This document shows positions 54,014-64,000 of a stretch of 64,000 nt of DNA, one piece after another. The position numbers and the translations under genes are program-made. Origin of the DNA: Micromussa lordhowensis (taxonomy: Eukaryota; Cnidaria; Anthozoa; Scleractinia; Lobophylliidae); contig OZ026609.1 in the NCBI GenBank assembly GCA_964020085.1, positions 1,402,201 through 1,466,200 of the forward strand, read 5' to 3'. The notes beneath the pieces are model-generated. The model did no database searches. It was not told the DNA's origin and saw nothing but the letters and a program-made list of their open reading frames with translations. How positions within the stretch are numbered: position 1 is the stretch's first letter; every line of letters begins with the position of its first letter.

Positions 54014-54047
54014 CTGTGTTTATAGTGCTACGCGGCACTACATTCAT

Positions 54048-54210
54048 ATGTCACAAAGAACGTTCATTTCTACGTTTCCTAGTGTGTCACAAAGAACGTT
54101 CCCTTCTACGTTTCCTAGTGTGTCACAAAGAACGTTCTCTTCTCCGTTTCCTAGTGTGTCACAAAGAACGTTCCCTTCTCCGTTTCCTAGTGTGTCACAA
54201 AGAACGTTCT
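54048..54210 (+). repeat. 36-bp minisatellite, right part
   Basis: About four and a half units of the same 36-bp repeat (TGTCACAAAGAACGTTC...CGTTTCCTAG), continuing the array that begins at 53555. Confidence 0.9.
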
Positions 54211-54281
54211 AAGATATGATTGATCATCGTAGTTATGCACACAACTTAAGCAGCTGTGAAATTAAAGCCTGGAAAACTTCA

Positions 54282-54353
54282 GGCCTGAACGGGATTCGAA
54301 CCCATGACTTCTGCGATGCCGGTGCAGTGCTCTTCCAACTGAGCTATCAAGCC
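54282..54353 (-). tRNA. tRNA-like sequence, Ala(GGC)-like, probably repeat-derived
   Basis: On the - strand the 72 bases fold as a tRNA: acceptor GGCTTGA with TCAGGCC (one G-T pair), D arm GCTCAGTTGGAAGAGC, anticodon stem CTGCA/CGCAG, T arm ATGGGTTCGAATCCCGT. The loop CCGGCAT would give anticodon GGC. Two points argue against a working gene: base 33 is C where T is nearly universal, and the anticodon stem has an A-C mismatch. The A and B boxes are intact, so it may be a pseudogene or the head of a SINE. Confidence 0.55.
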
Positions 54354-54444
54354 ATCTGGGAGCTGGCTACTTTGTGAGTTCGTAATATACCCGTCTTGTA
54401 CGCTTCACCTTTTACAGGTCGATTATGAACTCACACAGTCGTTT

Positions 54445-54540
54445 TTTGTTAACAAGCGCACACTGATACGCTATTCACTACTGAGTAGCGAAGCCAATCA
54501 GAGAACGGCATTCGTGATAGAACGCTGGCAGATTTACACA
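54445..54540 (+). repeat. Dispersed repeat, second copy (see 3990-4120)
   Basis: GAGTAGCGAAGCCAATCAGA and ACGGCATTCGTGATAGAACG match the copy at 4057-4105 with a few substitutions. Confidence 0.6.
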
Positions 54541-54684
54541 GAACCAGCACAAGCTGTTGACGTAATGATGGCGAGGGCAAATAGAATTCACATTTTGATA
54601 ATCAAAGTAAACAAGTAGTTTTCTTTTTTTGTCGTTGTTTTCTAAAAGAAATAGAAAACGTGTTCTCCGTGTTTCTATCGAGTT

Positions 54685-54797
54685 ACAGAAACACTCGTGA
54701 AAGTTTGGGAGAACTCGAAAAACCCGTAGGAACACGAGCCGCAGGCGAGTGTTCCCACGTCATTTCTCGTTCTCCCCAACTTCCACTCGTGTTTCTA
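54685..54797. repeat. Foldback element, copy 1
   Basis: GAAACACTCGTGAAAGTTTG with GGAGAACTCG pairs with CGTTCTCCCCAACTTCCACT / CGTGTTTC at the right. The apex region ACACGAGCCGCAGGCGAGTG is shared with the hairpin at 55243-55373, so the two belong to one family with different arms. Confidence 0.75.
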
Positions 54798-54843
54798 TTT
54801 TTAAAACAAATAAAGAAGCCTAAGCCGTGTATAGGCGGATTCA

Positions 54844-54875
<32 letters not shown>

Positions 54876-55242
54876 TGCATACGGTTTTGCGTATAGAAAC
54901 ATATTAGATATGAATTGACTTCAGGCAGCTAAAGAACTAGTGAAACTTAGTACATGGTGAAATTTTAAGCTCTTTAGGTGTAATATTCAAGGAGAAATTG
55001 TCTTTCAAAAACTGCAAAATGTCTGGGTGGCAAAAGCGCTAATGAGCTCATACATTCTTTGTTAAATTTTGAGTTTTTAAACCCGTGTTGCACAAAAAGT
55101 ATTCAATACATCAGGCCCATATTCACTGGCAGAGTTAATCGTACTATGACCTTTCAATATTCAGAACTAATTTATTTGTAGCTCCATCAGAAACTGAATT
55201 GCTTATGCTAATGAGGCAAATATTGTAAACAAGGATTCCCCT

Positions 55243-55373
55243 ATTACACTGTGATAAAACACGACGGGCATTTGAGTATACGAGGGAAATGTCGAAAACA
55301 CGAGCCGCAGGTGAGTGTCTTCTACATTTCTCGAGTGTTCTCAAATGCCCGTCGTGTTTTATCACAGTGCAAT
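55243..55373. repeat. Foldback element, copy 2
   Basis: ATTACACTGTGATAAAACAC with GACGGGCATTTGAG is reversed as CTCAAATGCCCGTC and GTGTTTTATCACAGTGCAAT. The apex ACACGAGCCGCAGGTGAGTG matches copy 1. Confidence 0.85.
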
Positions 55374-56309
55374 ACACGGATTAGGCTTCTTCATTTGCTT
55401 TATGATATAGAGGTAATGGAGGGAAAAACAATAAAACACGCTTTTCTGTTTTATTTAATATTCAATCTTCGTTCACTGTCTAAAATCCGCACGCGTCATT
55501 GGTTAAAATTGCGACATCAAAGTGACAGAGTGCGTTATTACAATAACGCATAAAAACTGTGCAGTGTTCATTGTTTTCTCATTCAAACAGGTCGGGCGGG
55601 AAGCCATTGTAAGTCTATCGCCAGCAGTGAACTCAAATTGAATATTAAAATTAATTAACTCTGATAAAACATGTTTTTTTTGGCCAATCGGAGCGCGCGC
55701 AGGGTCCTATCTATATTACAAAACTCGATAGAAACACTGTACATGTTTTCTACTTCTTAAATGCAAACCAACATTTTTTTGCATAGCGCAAAAAGTTTAT
55801 GCAGGACTTGTAGGTAGCGGTTTTCCCTGTAAGGTCGCGCGTAAGAAATGACAACAGGAGACAAAGGTAATGGATACTTTAAAACTATTAATTCTTTTCA
55901 TTCCTTTATTTATTTCCTGCTCAACAAGATTGTGTGCTCCCTGCGGTCTTTTTATAAAGGCATGAGATCTAGAAAGCTATATTTTTAAGCTATATTTTGG
56001 CCCTCCACCGAAAAGTAAGAAATGTCACCAGTTCTTGAACAACGAAGGTTTTATTCAAGAGTTTGAAACAGATGCTACAATCATATCCTTAACTGCACTA
56101 GGATTGCTCCAAAAAATAATTGACCCAAAATGAACTTTTTATCTAAACGGAAAACAAAATTATATGCTCTGTTTTACATACTATAGACTCATTTTAATTT
56201 TCTCCAGCAAAATATCTTGTATAATTTAGCAAAATAACTGAATATTAACACAACGCTATACATTTGATGAGTCACCACATATAATATTGAGTTATTTAAT
56301 CCATATATT

Positions 56310-58020
56310 GGGTTAAAAAGCGGCTTGATACCCATTAGTTCAGCTTCACAAGGCCCACAGCGGAAGTTATCGGTATCTTTTACGATATTGAGCCGGAAAA
56401 ATAAGACAGGAGATATTTGATAATCGATTGATGTGTTGTTCTAGAATTGGCACCTCTTAGGGGTGAAAAGCATGCTCACAAAACAGGATCTTGGTACCTC
56501 AGGGCACCCCTGTTCTTTTCATCGGATTCCCCCAAGGGTTTTCTATCAGATGTACACTGAAAACCAGCGAGAGGTGAATCAAAAATACACTGTCAAAGTA
56601 AATTAAGTCTAGGTTCAGAATACAATAGACCCTATTCATAAATGGCTGCCAATGGAAATTATTTTGTCACTATCAAAATAAGCCCAACTAACCTCGTTTC
56701 TGAGTTGATAATTCAAAAGAATTTTTACCCTCAAACGAGGTTAGTTGGGCTAATTTAAATGCATACAAAAGAATTTCGAATTGGCAGCCATTTTTGAATA
56801 GGGTCTATTAGAACTCTGTGGCTAATCCATTTGACAAATGATTATCAAAACAGCTATTTGTTGCAAGTTTCAATTATTTTTTAGTCAAGTTGCACGAAAA
56901 ACTGTGGTCATGCTTGCATGCTCACCTAGACAATCAACAGTGTATATGTCTGTTTAATCAATCAGATTGCAAGTTTACCAAAATGCATATCACTGTGAAA
57001 ATATTTGAGCTTCAGAAAATATCCATACCCCTTCCACAAAGGGTTTTTAGGTTGTAACACCAATCCCTCTGTAAATTCCAGTTTGGTTCACACCTTCCTT
57101 AAATAAAATTGGCTTTAGAGACCCCCCTCCTCTTGAAAATTTCAAAAACACTCCATAGGGTTGGTATGGATATTTTAGAAACCACATATGTTAAAGATGA
57201 TACCATACTGCGCACTCTCAAGAGTTCGGTTTTGTTTTCTGCTTTGCTTCATGTAAGACATCACAAAGTTGCAAAACATTTTGCAACCACTTACATGAAG
57301 TAGTTTCAAAGTTTAAAAATAACCTCCATTATGGATGCAAAGTGGTCGAAGCTTTATGCTTTGTTCTTTCTCATATCACTTAATGAAACAACTTCACAGC
57401 TGTAAAAACCAATAGAAGCTGTTGCAAAATGAATTTGAAACGTCTCAAAGATTAGGTATGTGGTTTGTAACGAGTACATGTAGCATCGATTTGCATTCCA
57501 TTGGGTGGGAACTTACAATGTTTGTAAACATTAGGGTGCTGAGACTGCGCAGCACGGACTAGAAATCATCTTTAAATGGCAATGGAATGTACTTATGTAT
57601 CCTTATTTGTCACTAACTTTAAAAAGTGTAGTTTTCTAGATCTGACTTTCCGTTTCCTTACTTAGTTTAAATATGGCAAATCCACAAGATGCATTTTAAA
57701 TATAAGTTTGTAGTTACACTCAATATACAAATTATGCAAGCAATGTAAAACATACAAACATCCCTCTCCCATATAAAAGGACAGGGGCACTTGTTGGAAA
57801 TTTTGAAACGAACCAATAAGAGGTACATGTACAAGATCCTGTCTTGTGGGCGTGGCTTGAAACTTTTTTCACCCCTAAGAGGACACCAATTCTAAAACAA
57901 TGTGGTATCTCCTGTCATATGTTTTTCAGCTTGATACCCTAAAAGGTACAGCAAAAGGTTCCACTGTGTACCTTTTGAGTCTGAACACGCTAAGAGATAC
58001 CAAAATCGGCTTTTTATATC
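56310..58020. mobile_element. 1.7-kb element with long terminal inverted repeats
   Basis: The left segment 56318-56500 and the right segment 57828-58010 are inverted relatives. Key pairs are GACAGGAGATA with TATCTCCTGTC, AGAATTGGCACCTCTTAGGG with CCTAAGAGGACACCAATTCT, AAAACAGGATCTTG with CAAGATCCTGTCTT, and AAAAAGCGGCTTGATACC with GATACCAAAATCGGCTTTTT. No transposase frame is visible between them. A separate MITE (56624-56809) is nested inside. It may lie in the 3' untranslated or flanking part of the ZnT1-like gene. Confidence 0.7.
56624..56809. mobile_element. 186-bp MITE nested in the 1.7-kb element
   Basis: AATAGACCCTATTCATAAAT plus GGCTGCCAAT is reversed at the right (ATTGGCAGCCATTTTTGAAT plus AGGGTCTATT). 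Inside, AGCCCAACTAACCTCGTTT pairs with AAACGAGGTTAGTTGGGCT. The ends resemble those of the element at 19666-19850 (CCTTATTCCAAAATGGCTGCC-like). Confidence 0.88.
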
Positions 58021-59413
58021 CCTGTCCTTTCCCATGGGAGCCTCCCCCCCCCCCCCCCCCAGGGTACAAAGTAGATTTTACATTCTCTGCATAAGACGAA
58101 TGCAAATTTATTTATCACAAGAATATTTTAATTGAAGTAAGCGATTGGCTGTTTTATAAACTCTTGTGCCATCGGGCAAAGAAGCTCCAAGTACAGTGTG
58201 TGCATTCATAAGTAGCTGTAACCGGTCACAAAACAAATGCATGCCTATAAGGTGAAAACACTGCAAGGCTGTCTCATTAAAGGCATATGCTCTCACCTAT
58301 AGTATTTAGTAATGAAAATAATAAATTTCAACCGTGATTTTATTTGGTAGAAAAATGCTTTTGACAAATCAAAAGAAATGATAAAGATGTGATAAACAAC
58401 AAGTGATTTGAAATATGACCTTTTCAAAAACACACTGAAACAATTTTGGTATTACTTGAACTAATATAACATTGGATCAAACATTATTTTTACTCCAAAA
58501 CTTGGGAAACATCTCTGTTTATTTAACACTACTTTAACATTGCTTTAATGATAATTATGGATAAATTTAATTCATGTTCTTTATTAAATAAACTCTTCAA
58601 AACTTCCTGCTTATCTCAAGGGTTTCAATTGTTTCATCAACAATACATGTACAATGTAAATAAACACTACAATACACAAGCAATCTAAAATCCCACGAAA
58701 CATTCATATAATACAACTATCAACAGTTAATCTCCAAGCCCTAAATTCTTAAAATTCTGAAATATTTTATTTTATATTAAAATTTAAAGTACACTTTGTA
58801 AATAGTACTCATTAGGTAAACTTCCAAGAAGAACTGAAACACCAGCTTTTGAGCCATTTTAATATTAATGCGTACAAACTATTAACTACATGTACAGGCA
58901 ACCGACATTAAGGAGTTTGAGAAAACCACAATGGCAATGAAAATGGAAACATTGCTAAACGAAAGGTTCAATGAGCAGCAGAATGGTTGCACATGTGTGG
59001 TATAATTCTTAGTATATTTTTTTGCCATCCGGCCACCGCAAAACAACAACAACAACAAGAAATGACTAAATTCTGCGTAGTCTGCATGCAGAACACAAAC
59101 CACAATAACTAATCTTTGATTTTTTAAAAGTTATCACTGATTTCATACTCAGTTTTGACATGATAGTTTTGACGAAAGAAAAAAAATAAATTCATGACTT
59201 ACCAGTAAGAGTATCGCAAGATTACTAGGTAAAATATACCGGTCAATTCAGTTATTAATCAAAGTTGTAACTGGCATCACCATCATGTTAACTTAAAATT
59301 CTCTTTTAATGAAACCCTGAAGACTCATCAGACAGATATTGATATCATTTAATTATAGTTGACACTTGCAGTTTTGAATTTTTTGAACATAAAATTCTAC
59401 CTGAAAGAATAAC
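58021..59413 (-). other. Probable 3' untranslated region and flank of the ZnT1-like gene
   Basis: The segment is AT-rich with no recognised coding exon. It includes a C homopolymer (58047-58060) and an AAC microsatellite (59043-59057). On the - strand, possible polyadenylation signals (TTTATT on the + strand) occur near 58768, 58577 and 58108. The extent of the untranslated region is inferred from the stop codon at 59414 only. Confidence 0.45.
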
Positions 59414-59688
59414 TCATACCATGGTGATACGATTTACCAGTTGACCCTCATCTGTCATTGCGATGCGCTTGCGCACTTCAGTATCATTGTCACCAGGGCA
59501 ACATTTTTGAGCAGCACAGTTGTCATCCTGGCCACACTCCAGTGCACACTCGCTATTTTTCTTAGCCTCAACGACAAATTCTGGTTGGATGGTAGTGGAG
59601 TGGATTCCCTCGTTGTGGAAGAACCTCTTGATCTTATTGGCTATGTTCATGTAATCATCTGGAGACTGACACGTAATGTGGGCAGACG
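59414..59688 (-). CDS. SLC30A1-like: Last coding exon of a ZnT1/SLC30A1-type zinc transporter (partial gene)
   Basis: On the - strand a TTTTAATTTTCAG acceptor (59689-59701) opens an exon reading SAHITCQSPDDYMNIANKIK, RFFHNEGIHSTTIQPEF, then a Cys-rich segment CALECGQDDNCAAQKCC, ending TDEGQLVNRITMV and stop at 59414-59416. This is the C-terminal cytoplasmic domain of a cation diffusion facilitator. The HxTTIQPEF motif and the Cys-rich tail are typical of ZnT1, the plasma-membrane exporter that moves zinc out of the cytosol. The exon begins in phase 2, so at least one exon precedes it. Six membrane spans and the metal sites must lie upstream (higher coordinates), and I could not find them in the window. 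It converges on the ADAMTS-like gene. The orthology call is firm at family level and less sure at ZnT1 versus ZnT10. Confidence 0.9.
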
Positions 59689-59701
59689 CTGAAAATTAAA
59701 A

Positions 59702-61139
59702 ACAATATTAATACTAGTAATAGTTCACACTACAGCTGCCTCCGTGATGCAAAGTGCGGCATTATTTTTATTTGCAAATTATCATAGTCGATACCGTAAT
59801 TTTTGACTGTTGTTATGTTGTAATAGTCTTCTAACGCGGATCAGAGAAGGTGTAGTCTGCAGTTAAGACGATTATTTTAAATCATTTTTACTCTCTCAGG
59901 GGGAAAATGAGTCGAAGTAATCGTCTGAAATCCAGGCTAGAAAAGACAAGGCGGAAGAGGGAATAGGAGTTTGGAATGAACAGAGTATGGAAAATTGACG
60001 AAGCTGCAGTTGTTTACAAATGAGTTTATTATTAGATATAATTAACTACAATGTTACTATATCTGGTGTTATCTTTTTGAAAAATTGGTAAAAATATTGT
60101 ATAACTAACAAAACGGAACTACTGCCTCGCAAAATATGGCTATTATACATGTATATAATTTTTGATTGCATAGTGGCAAGAAAATTGTGTTAATCAGAAC
60201 GATCATTTTTATTCGTTGTGTAACAATGATGCAGAAGGATAACAGAGAAATTAAGTGTCTCATTAACTTGTGTTTTTGCATGAAGAGAACAATAACTTTA
60301 AAACCTAATTAGATTTAATTTTGCTATTGGTTTTACAATACGTAGCTGCTATTTTTTATTTTATTTTATTTTTTTGCATGTTCACAGAAAACTGATTTCA
60401 TTACAAAGAGAACTACATGTAATTGGTTTTTCTTCTAAAATGGTGTAATAGGGTATAACTAACTCAGTGTTCATTCGATTGTCTTTGCAAAAAGATAACA
60501 GTAACTTTAAAAAACTAATTATTTGCCTTTGCAAGAATATAGCCTACAATAACTTTAGAAATATTTCATTGAATGTCTTTGTGCAACTGTCACGTTCTAA
60601 TTTAGAATTATACGGGGACTAAAAGAAGAGTGTCTACAGTACCGCTCAGAAATGAGCGAACCAAAACATACGTGAAATACGCGAATTCCAATACGCGTAT
60701 ACGCGTATTACCATGCGCGTATACAATATGGCCATACGCGTATACAAAGTATACGCGTACGCTCATTAGTATTGTTGCTTTCTTTGTAATACTGTAGTTG
60801 AATGTTGTTTCAATGGCCCAGTAATGCTGGGATTATATGGGCTGCCTAAATCGCTACGTGCCAGATACGGTAGCACTAGCCACAGTTTCACAAAATATTT
60901 TTATAGAATGCGTTCTGTAGCGTACGTTACAATAATTTTATTGCAATAAACTGTCGTTACACAACATATCTGGAAAAACTTGTAGTCGGGTTTCCATCAG
61001 AACATTTTACCGTTCGTTTTAATCATTAACTTCATCTTGCTCCAAACAGAACCATTTCACATCTTGTCGTGACGGTTCGAAAAAACGGCAGCAACAAAAA
61101 CAACTAGCCATCGCCTTGTCAACAAGATTCACGGCAGTA
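59702..61139. other. Probable intron of the ZnT1-like gene, no exon recognised
   Basis: AT-rich sequence with no splice-flanked segment resembling a cation diffusion facilitator on the - strand. A cluster of ATACGCGTAT-type words lies at 60691-60765. Confidence 0.4.
60691..60765. repeat. Cluster of ATACGCGTAT alternating purine-pyrimidine words
   Basis: ATACGCGTATACGCGTAT, GCGCGTATAC, ATACGCGTATAC and GTATACGCGTAC occur within 75 bp. The words are self-complementary and mostly alternating purine-pyrimidine, so the segment could form cruciforms or Z-DNA. Function unknown. Confidence 0.7.
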
Positions 61140-61630
61140 AAGTTTCACGGTGCATCATAAATACTTCAATTACACATTGTTTTGCAGATGGGGATCATTT
61201 CATTGTTGAAATCACCGAGTTATGCTAAATAGAACCAGAGATGCCATCAAAATTTTCACTACACTTCTTGCCGCGTGATGCTTCAGTCGACAAAATAAGC
61301 AAGCGACCCTGCGGCGTGTACCGAAAGATAAACGTCTTGAAAAGTTTCTATTGCAAAATAGTTAATACCTGTTCGCGGCGTATCATAAAAACTTCAATGA
61401 AACATCGTTTCTGCGGATAGAGATCATTTCACCGTTTAAATTGCCGATTTATGCCGAATAGAACTGAAAATATCCTTTTTTTCATAACTTGCCGTGACGC
61501 TTAAAATCGATAGACAATTGCCGTGACGCTTAAAATCAATAGAATTAGCAAGTGACTCGCCGACGCGTGCCGAAAGATGAATGATGAAAACTTTATATTG
61601 AAAACTAGTTAATTTCTGTTTACCGTGAAT
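61140..61630 (+). repeat. Tandem duplication of a unit of about 230 bp
   Basis: GTGCATCATAAATACTTCAA at 61150 and GCGTATCATAAAAACTTCAA at 61378 begin two diverged copies. Both continue with GAT.GGGATCATTTCA-like, GAGTTATGC..AATAGAAC, CTTGCCG.G..GCTT and a GT.CCGAAAGAT..A...CTT stretch. A short unit (TTGCCGTGACGCTTAAAATC) is further repeated at 61488 and 61518. Non-coding. Confidence 0.7.
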
Positions 61631-64000
61631 GAAAACTTTAGTCAATTTGCTTCACAATACTTAGTGATATTCTTGTTAAAGCTACGAACTTAGATGTGAA
61701 AACAACCCTTTTTAAACTGAAAGCAAGTGACGTGTTGTTTGCAAACTCGCGCTATAGTTAGCAGGAATAGTAGCCAGCGAAATGTGTCGCGAACGTTTTC
61801 CACGAACAAAGTATTTCTTTCTGAACCAAAACTCCTTGGGGTGGGAGAAAGCTTATTGTCCAAACACAACATTTTGCATCGATATATTGCTTAAGATGTG
61901 ATGTGATTTACGTCATCCTAACCATTTCGTACTTGCGGGCGCAAACAATAGAAATGTCATCATTACCCACTGATTCCTCGTGGCCCCTGTTCAAGCAAAT
62001 TGAGATTTTTTCTAGTATACCGACTGCATATTTGAACTGTAAGTACTGTCCTTAATATACGCGCGAGCTACTAGGGTGCCTCCTCGGGATTTCGCCTCTG
62101 GGCGAAATCCCTGCGGGGGCAATTACATCAAGGTCAGTCAAAGAAAGTTGTTAACACAACCACATTTGGGACAAAAACTATGGCCGGGGTAATATTAAGC
62201 ACTTAATGACTGGCCCCAGGGAAAACAGCGAGTTTTGTTTCCCCAAGACCATATGAAAAATTTATGCGTTCCACCTACAAGTTCATTTTAATACAAATCA
62301 AACTCATTTTCATTTGAATGGTTTCGCACTTGGACTCCTTTTGAAACAGAGACACAAGGGAACTTGAAATGACCTATTGAACAAATTAAGGACAATCACG
62401 CTAATTGTTTCCGCGCATCCTTACTGCGCACGCATCATGCACTGAGCGCATGCTAAGTAATAAATGAACAATGATAGGGCAGATGGCACTTGCTATAGCT
62501 TCGAATGGATTTGACAATCTTGGATGTTCAGCGACCCCTATTTTACTTTTGATGGATCATGTTCTCTACCGATTTTTGACATTTAGTGAAATCAAAGGCT
62601 CTCTGAGCAGCTCATGGATGAATAGCCCAATGCCAAGTTTACTTTTGCCCCTGTGGCAAAACGAGTCTTTGAGCGAAACTATTGGTATGAAAATATATGT
62701 TACCTGCACAGTCATTCGCATGAAAATCAAGTGATTTTCATGGGAAACGTTTGGCACAAGCACTCGTTCTGCAAATAGAAACTCAGACGGTGGAAGTCAA
62801 AGTCTACATATGTGCCAAGTGGCCCATCAGGCCAGCACTGATAAAAAATAATCTAACAAAAAAACAATTTACCATCTTCTCGTGGTCTGTTTACAATGTC
62901 CGATTAAAAGCTTTAGATATCAAGAGGGTCGTACAGGGAAGTCTCTGGCACAGTTCACGAACCTAAAATACAGAGGATCACGGTTCACGGGTAAAAAAAT
63001 TTCGTTTTCCCGAATTACGAAAATAAGAAAGTAAGGACCTGTTCTTACATTGAAACAGTGTTTGTTGGAAGCAAAATTGCGAATGGCTAAATCAAGGCTC
63101 CGTATTGCATATTGCATGGCCAAGGCACTCTCGATAGACCACTTTAACTATTCGGAGAACTTGTGTCTCAAAATCACGTAGAGTTGTGTGGTAAAATCAC
63201 GAATATCGGTTAATATTTCAGGTTCTTCACGGATCACGCAAAACCTTCAGGTCACGAATCAGGAAGAACAAGAACCGCAGTATGCGGTTGAAAACCGCGC
63301 TTTAAAAAAACGCGGTTAAAAAAACGCGGTTACTTACACTGTCTGCGAAACGTGACTCTCCTGCCCTTCAGCAAATATACGAAAAAAAGAGTATCTGATT
63401 ACATTCTTTGCATAGCGTGAATTTAGCGTGACTTGTAATTGGAGAATTTTGTTTATGTCTAATGAAAAAACACCTTGACCTTTCAATATAAATTTACATA
63501 TGGGTTTTTGACGAGCGCTATGCTTCTTTTCTTTCCATGTCCAATTGTTACAGCTACTGCTGCTTAGCTTGACAAATTTCAATTTTACAACTCCACGAGT
63601 TGAACCAAAAACCATCTTCGTGCCGCGTTAGCCGGCATATGTATGAACTCCATGTTGTCGGATAAAAAATTTGTCTTTCTAGTACCCCACTAAAACCTGC
63701 TGAACCTATCCCACGAAGTGCCTAGAACAAGAACCATACTAAGCAGGAGAGGGTTGGGAGAAACGATTTAATCCAGTTTAATGAATAAATTAATCAGAAT
63801 CGAGTGAGTGAGTGAGTGAGTGATCGAGTGCCATCCGATTGCCCCCTACACTCATGGATGTTACGTAACATCCATGAGCAAAAATGAAGAAAATCTATCA
63901 ACTTAAAGTTTGACTTTTTTGCAAAATGCACCGTTGAATTAAGTTATTTTTAGCTCTTCATTTATCTGTGCGGCAGTTTCAAATGCCTCTGGAAGGGTTG
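61631..64000. other. Repeat-rich non-coding right end
   Basis: No supported gene. Visible items are a hairpin at 62086-62111 (GGGATTTCGCC / GGCGAAATCCC), a CACG-rich stretch at 62945-63275, repeated AACGCGGTTA at 63290-63332, a GTGA microsatellite at 63803-63825 and a 28-bp palindrome at 63851-63878. Upstream exons of the ZnT1-like gene would be expected on the - strand here or beyond, but none is recognisable. Confidence 0.4.
63851..63878. repeat. 28-bp perfect palindrome
   Basis: CTCATGGATGTTAC followed by GTAACATCCATGAG is a perfect dyad. The centre TTACGTAA is the consensus of PAR-type bZIP factors, so it might be a binding site, but a foldback tip is equally possible. Confidence 0.6.

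Noticed and set aside
53520..54219. Protein with FLVCHKERSLLR repeats
   Set aside because: The period of the minisatellite is a multiple of three, which keeps any frame open. There is no start context, splice partner or flanking coding sequence.
62471..62763. Open frames on both strands near 62.5 kb
   Set aside because: No domain recognised on either strand and no splice-linked continuation. They could be a remnant of a retroelement but I cannot support it.
61436..63615. Upstream exons of the ZnT1-like transporter on the - strand
   Set aside because: None of the frames shows the membrane spans or the HxxxD metal sites of the family, so the rest of the gene is probably outside the window.
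1..64000. Bacterial-type systems, CRISPR arrays or operons
   Set aside because: The repeats do not have the repeat-spacer layout of CRISPR, and the genes are intron-rich with GT/AG junctions, which is eukaryotic.

Overview
This window is animal nuclear DNA. It is AT-rich, dense in introns and packed with short non-autonomous transposons and foldback repeats. The gene architecture, the compact introns (about 90 bp to 3 kb) and the mix of tRNA-derived SINEs and MITEs suggest an early-branching metazoan, most likely an anthozoan cnidarian such as a coral or sea anemone. The taxon is inferred; nothing here names the species.

One gene fills positions 10039-50786 on the + strand. Joining 63 coding exons by GT/AG sites in a continuous frame gives a secreted metalloprotease of the ADAMTS9/ADAMTS20/GON-1 class. 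In order it has a signal peptide, a prodomain with a cysteine switch, a furin site, a zinc metalloprotease domain (HELGHVFSLPHD plus Met-turn), a disintegrin-like domain, a central thrombospondin type 1 repeat (TSR), a Cys-rich domain, a spacer, a very long run of TSRs and a C-terminal GON domain. I count 38 TSRs, against 15 in human ADAMTS9 and ADAMTS20. The predicted protein is about 3,066 residues. From 26612 on, TSR exons start at the first Cys (CSxxCG) and end two residues after the last Trp, with phase-0 introns. The array has therefore grown by whole-exon duplication: four tandem copies of a two-exon A/B unit (30691-34681), and a run of five near-identical single-exon repeats (37050-39072) whose introns are also still alike.

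On the - strand, 59414-59688 is the last coding exon of a zinc exporter of the ZnT1/SLC30A1 type. Its upstream exons are not recognised here and probably lie beyond the right edge. The two genes converge. The 8.6 kb between them holds two large hairpins (218-bp arms at 51700-52146; about 145-bp arms at 53724-54013), a 36-bp minisatellite, a tRNA-like sequence, a pair of related foldback elements and a 1.7-kb element with long terminal inverted repeats.

The first 10 kb has no recognisable gene. Its most visible feature is a 106-bp tandem repeat at 950-1800, and the same unit reappears inverted inside an intron at 43080-43395. Several repeat families recur in the introns: a tRNA-derived SINE (three copies, one split by a later insertion with a 9-bp target duplication), three MITE families with three copies each, and a Tigger/pogo-like MITE flanked by TA. 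The right end (59.7-64 kb) is repeat-rich with no gene I can support.
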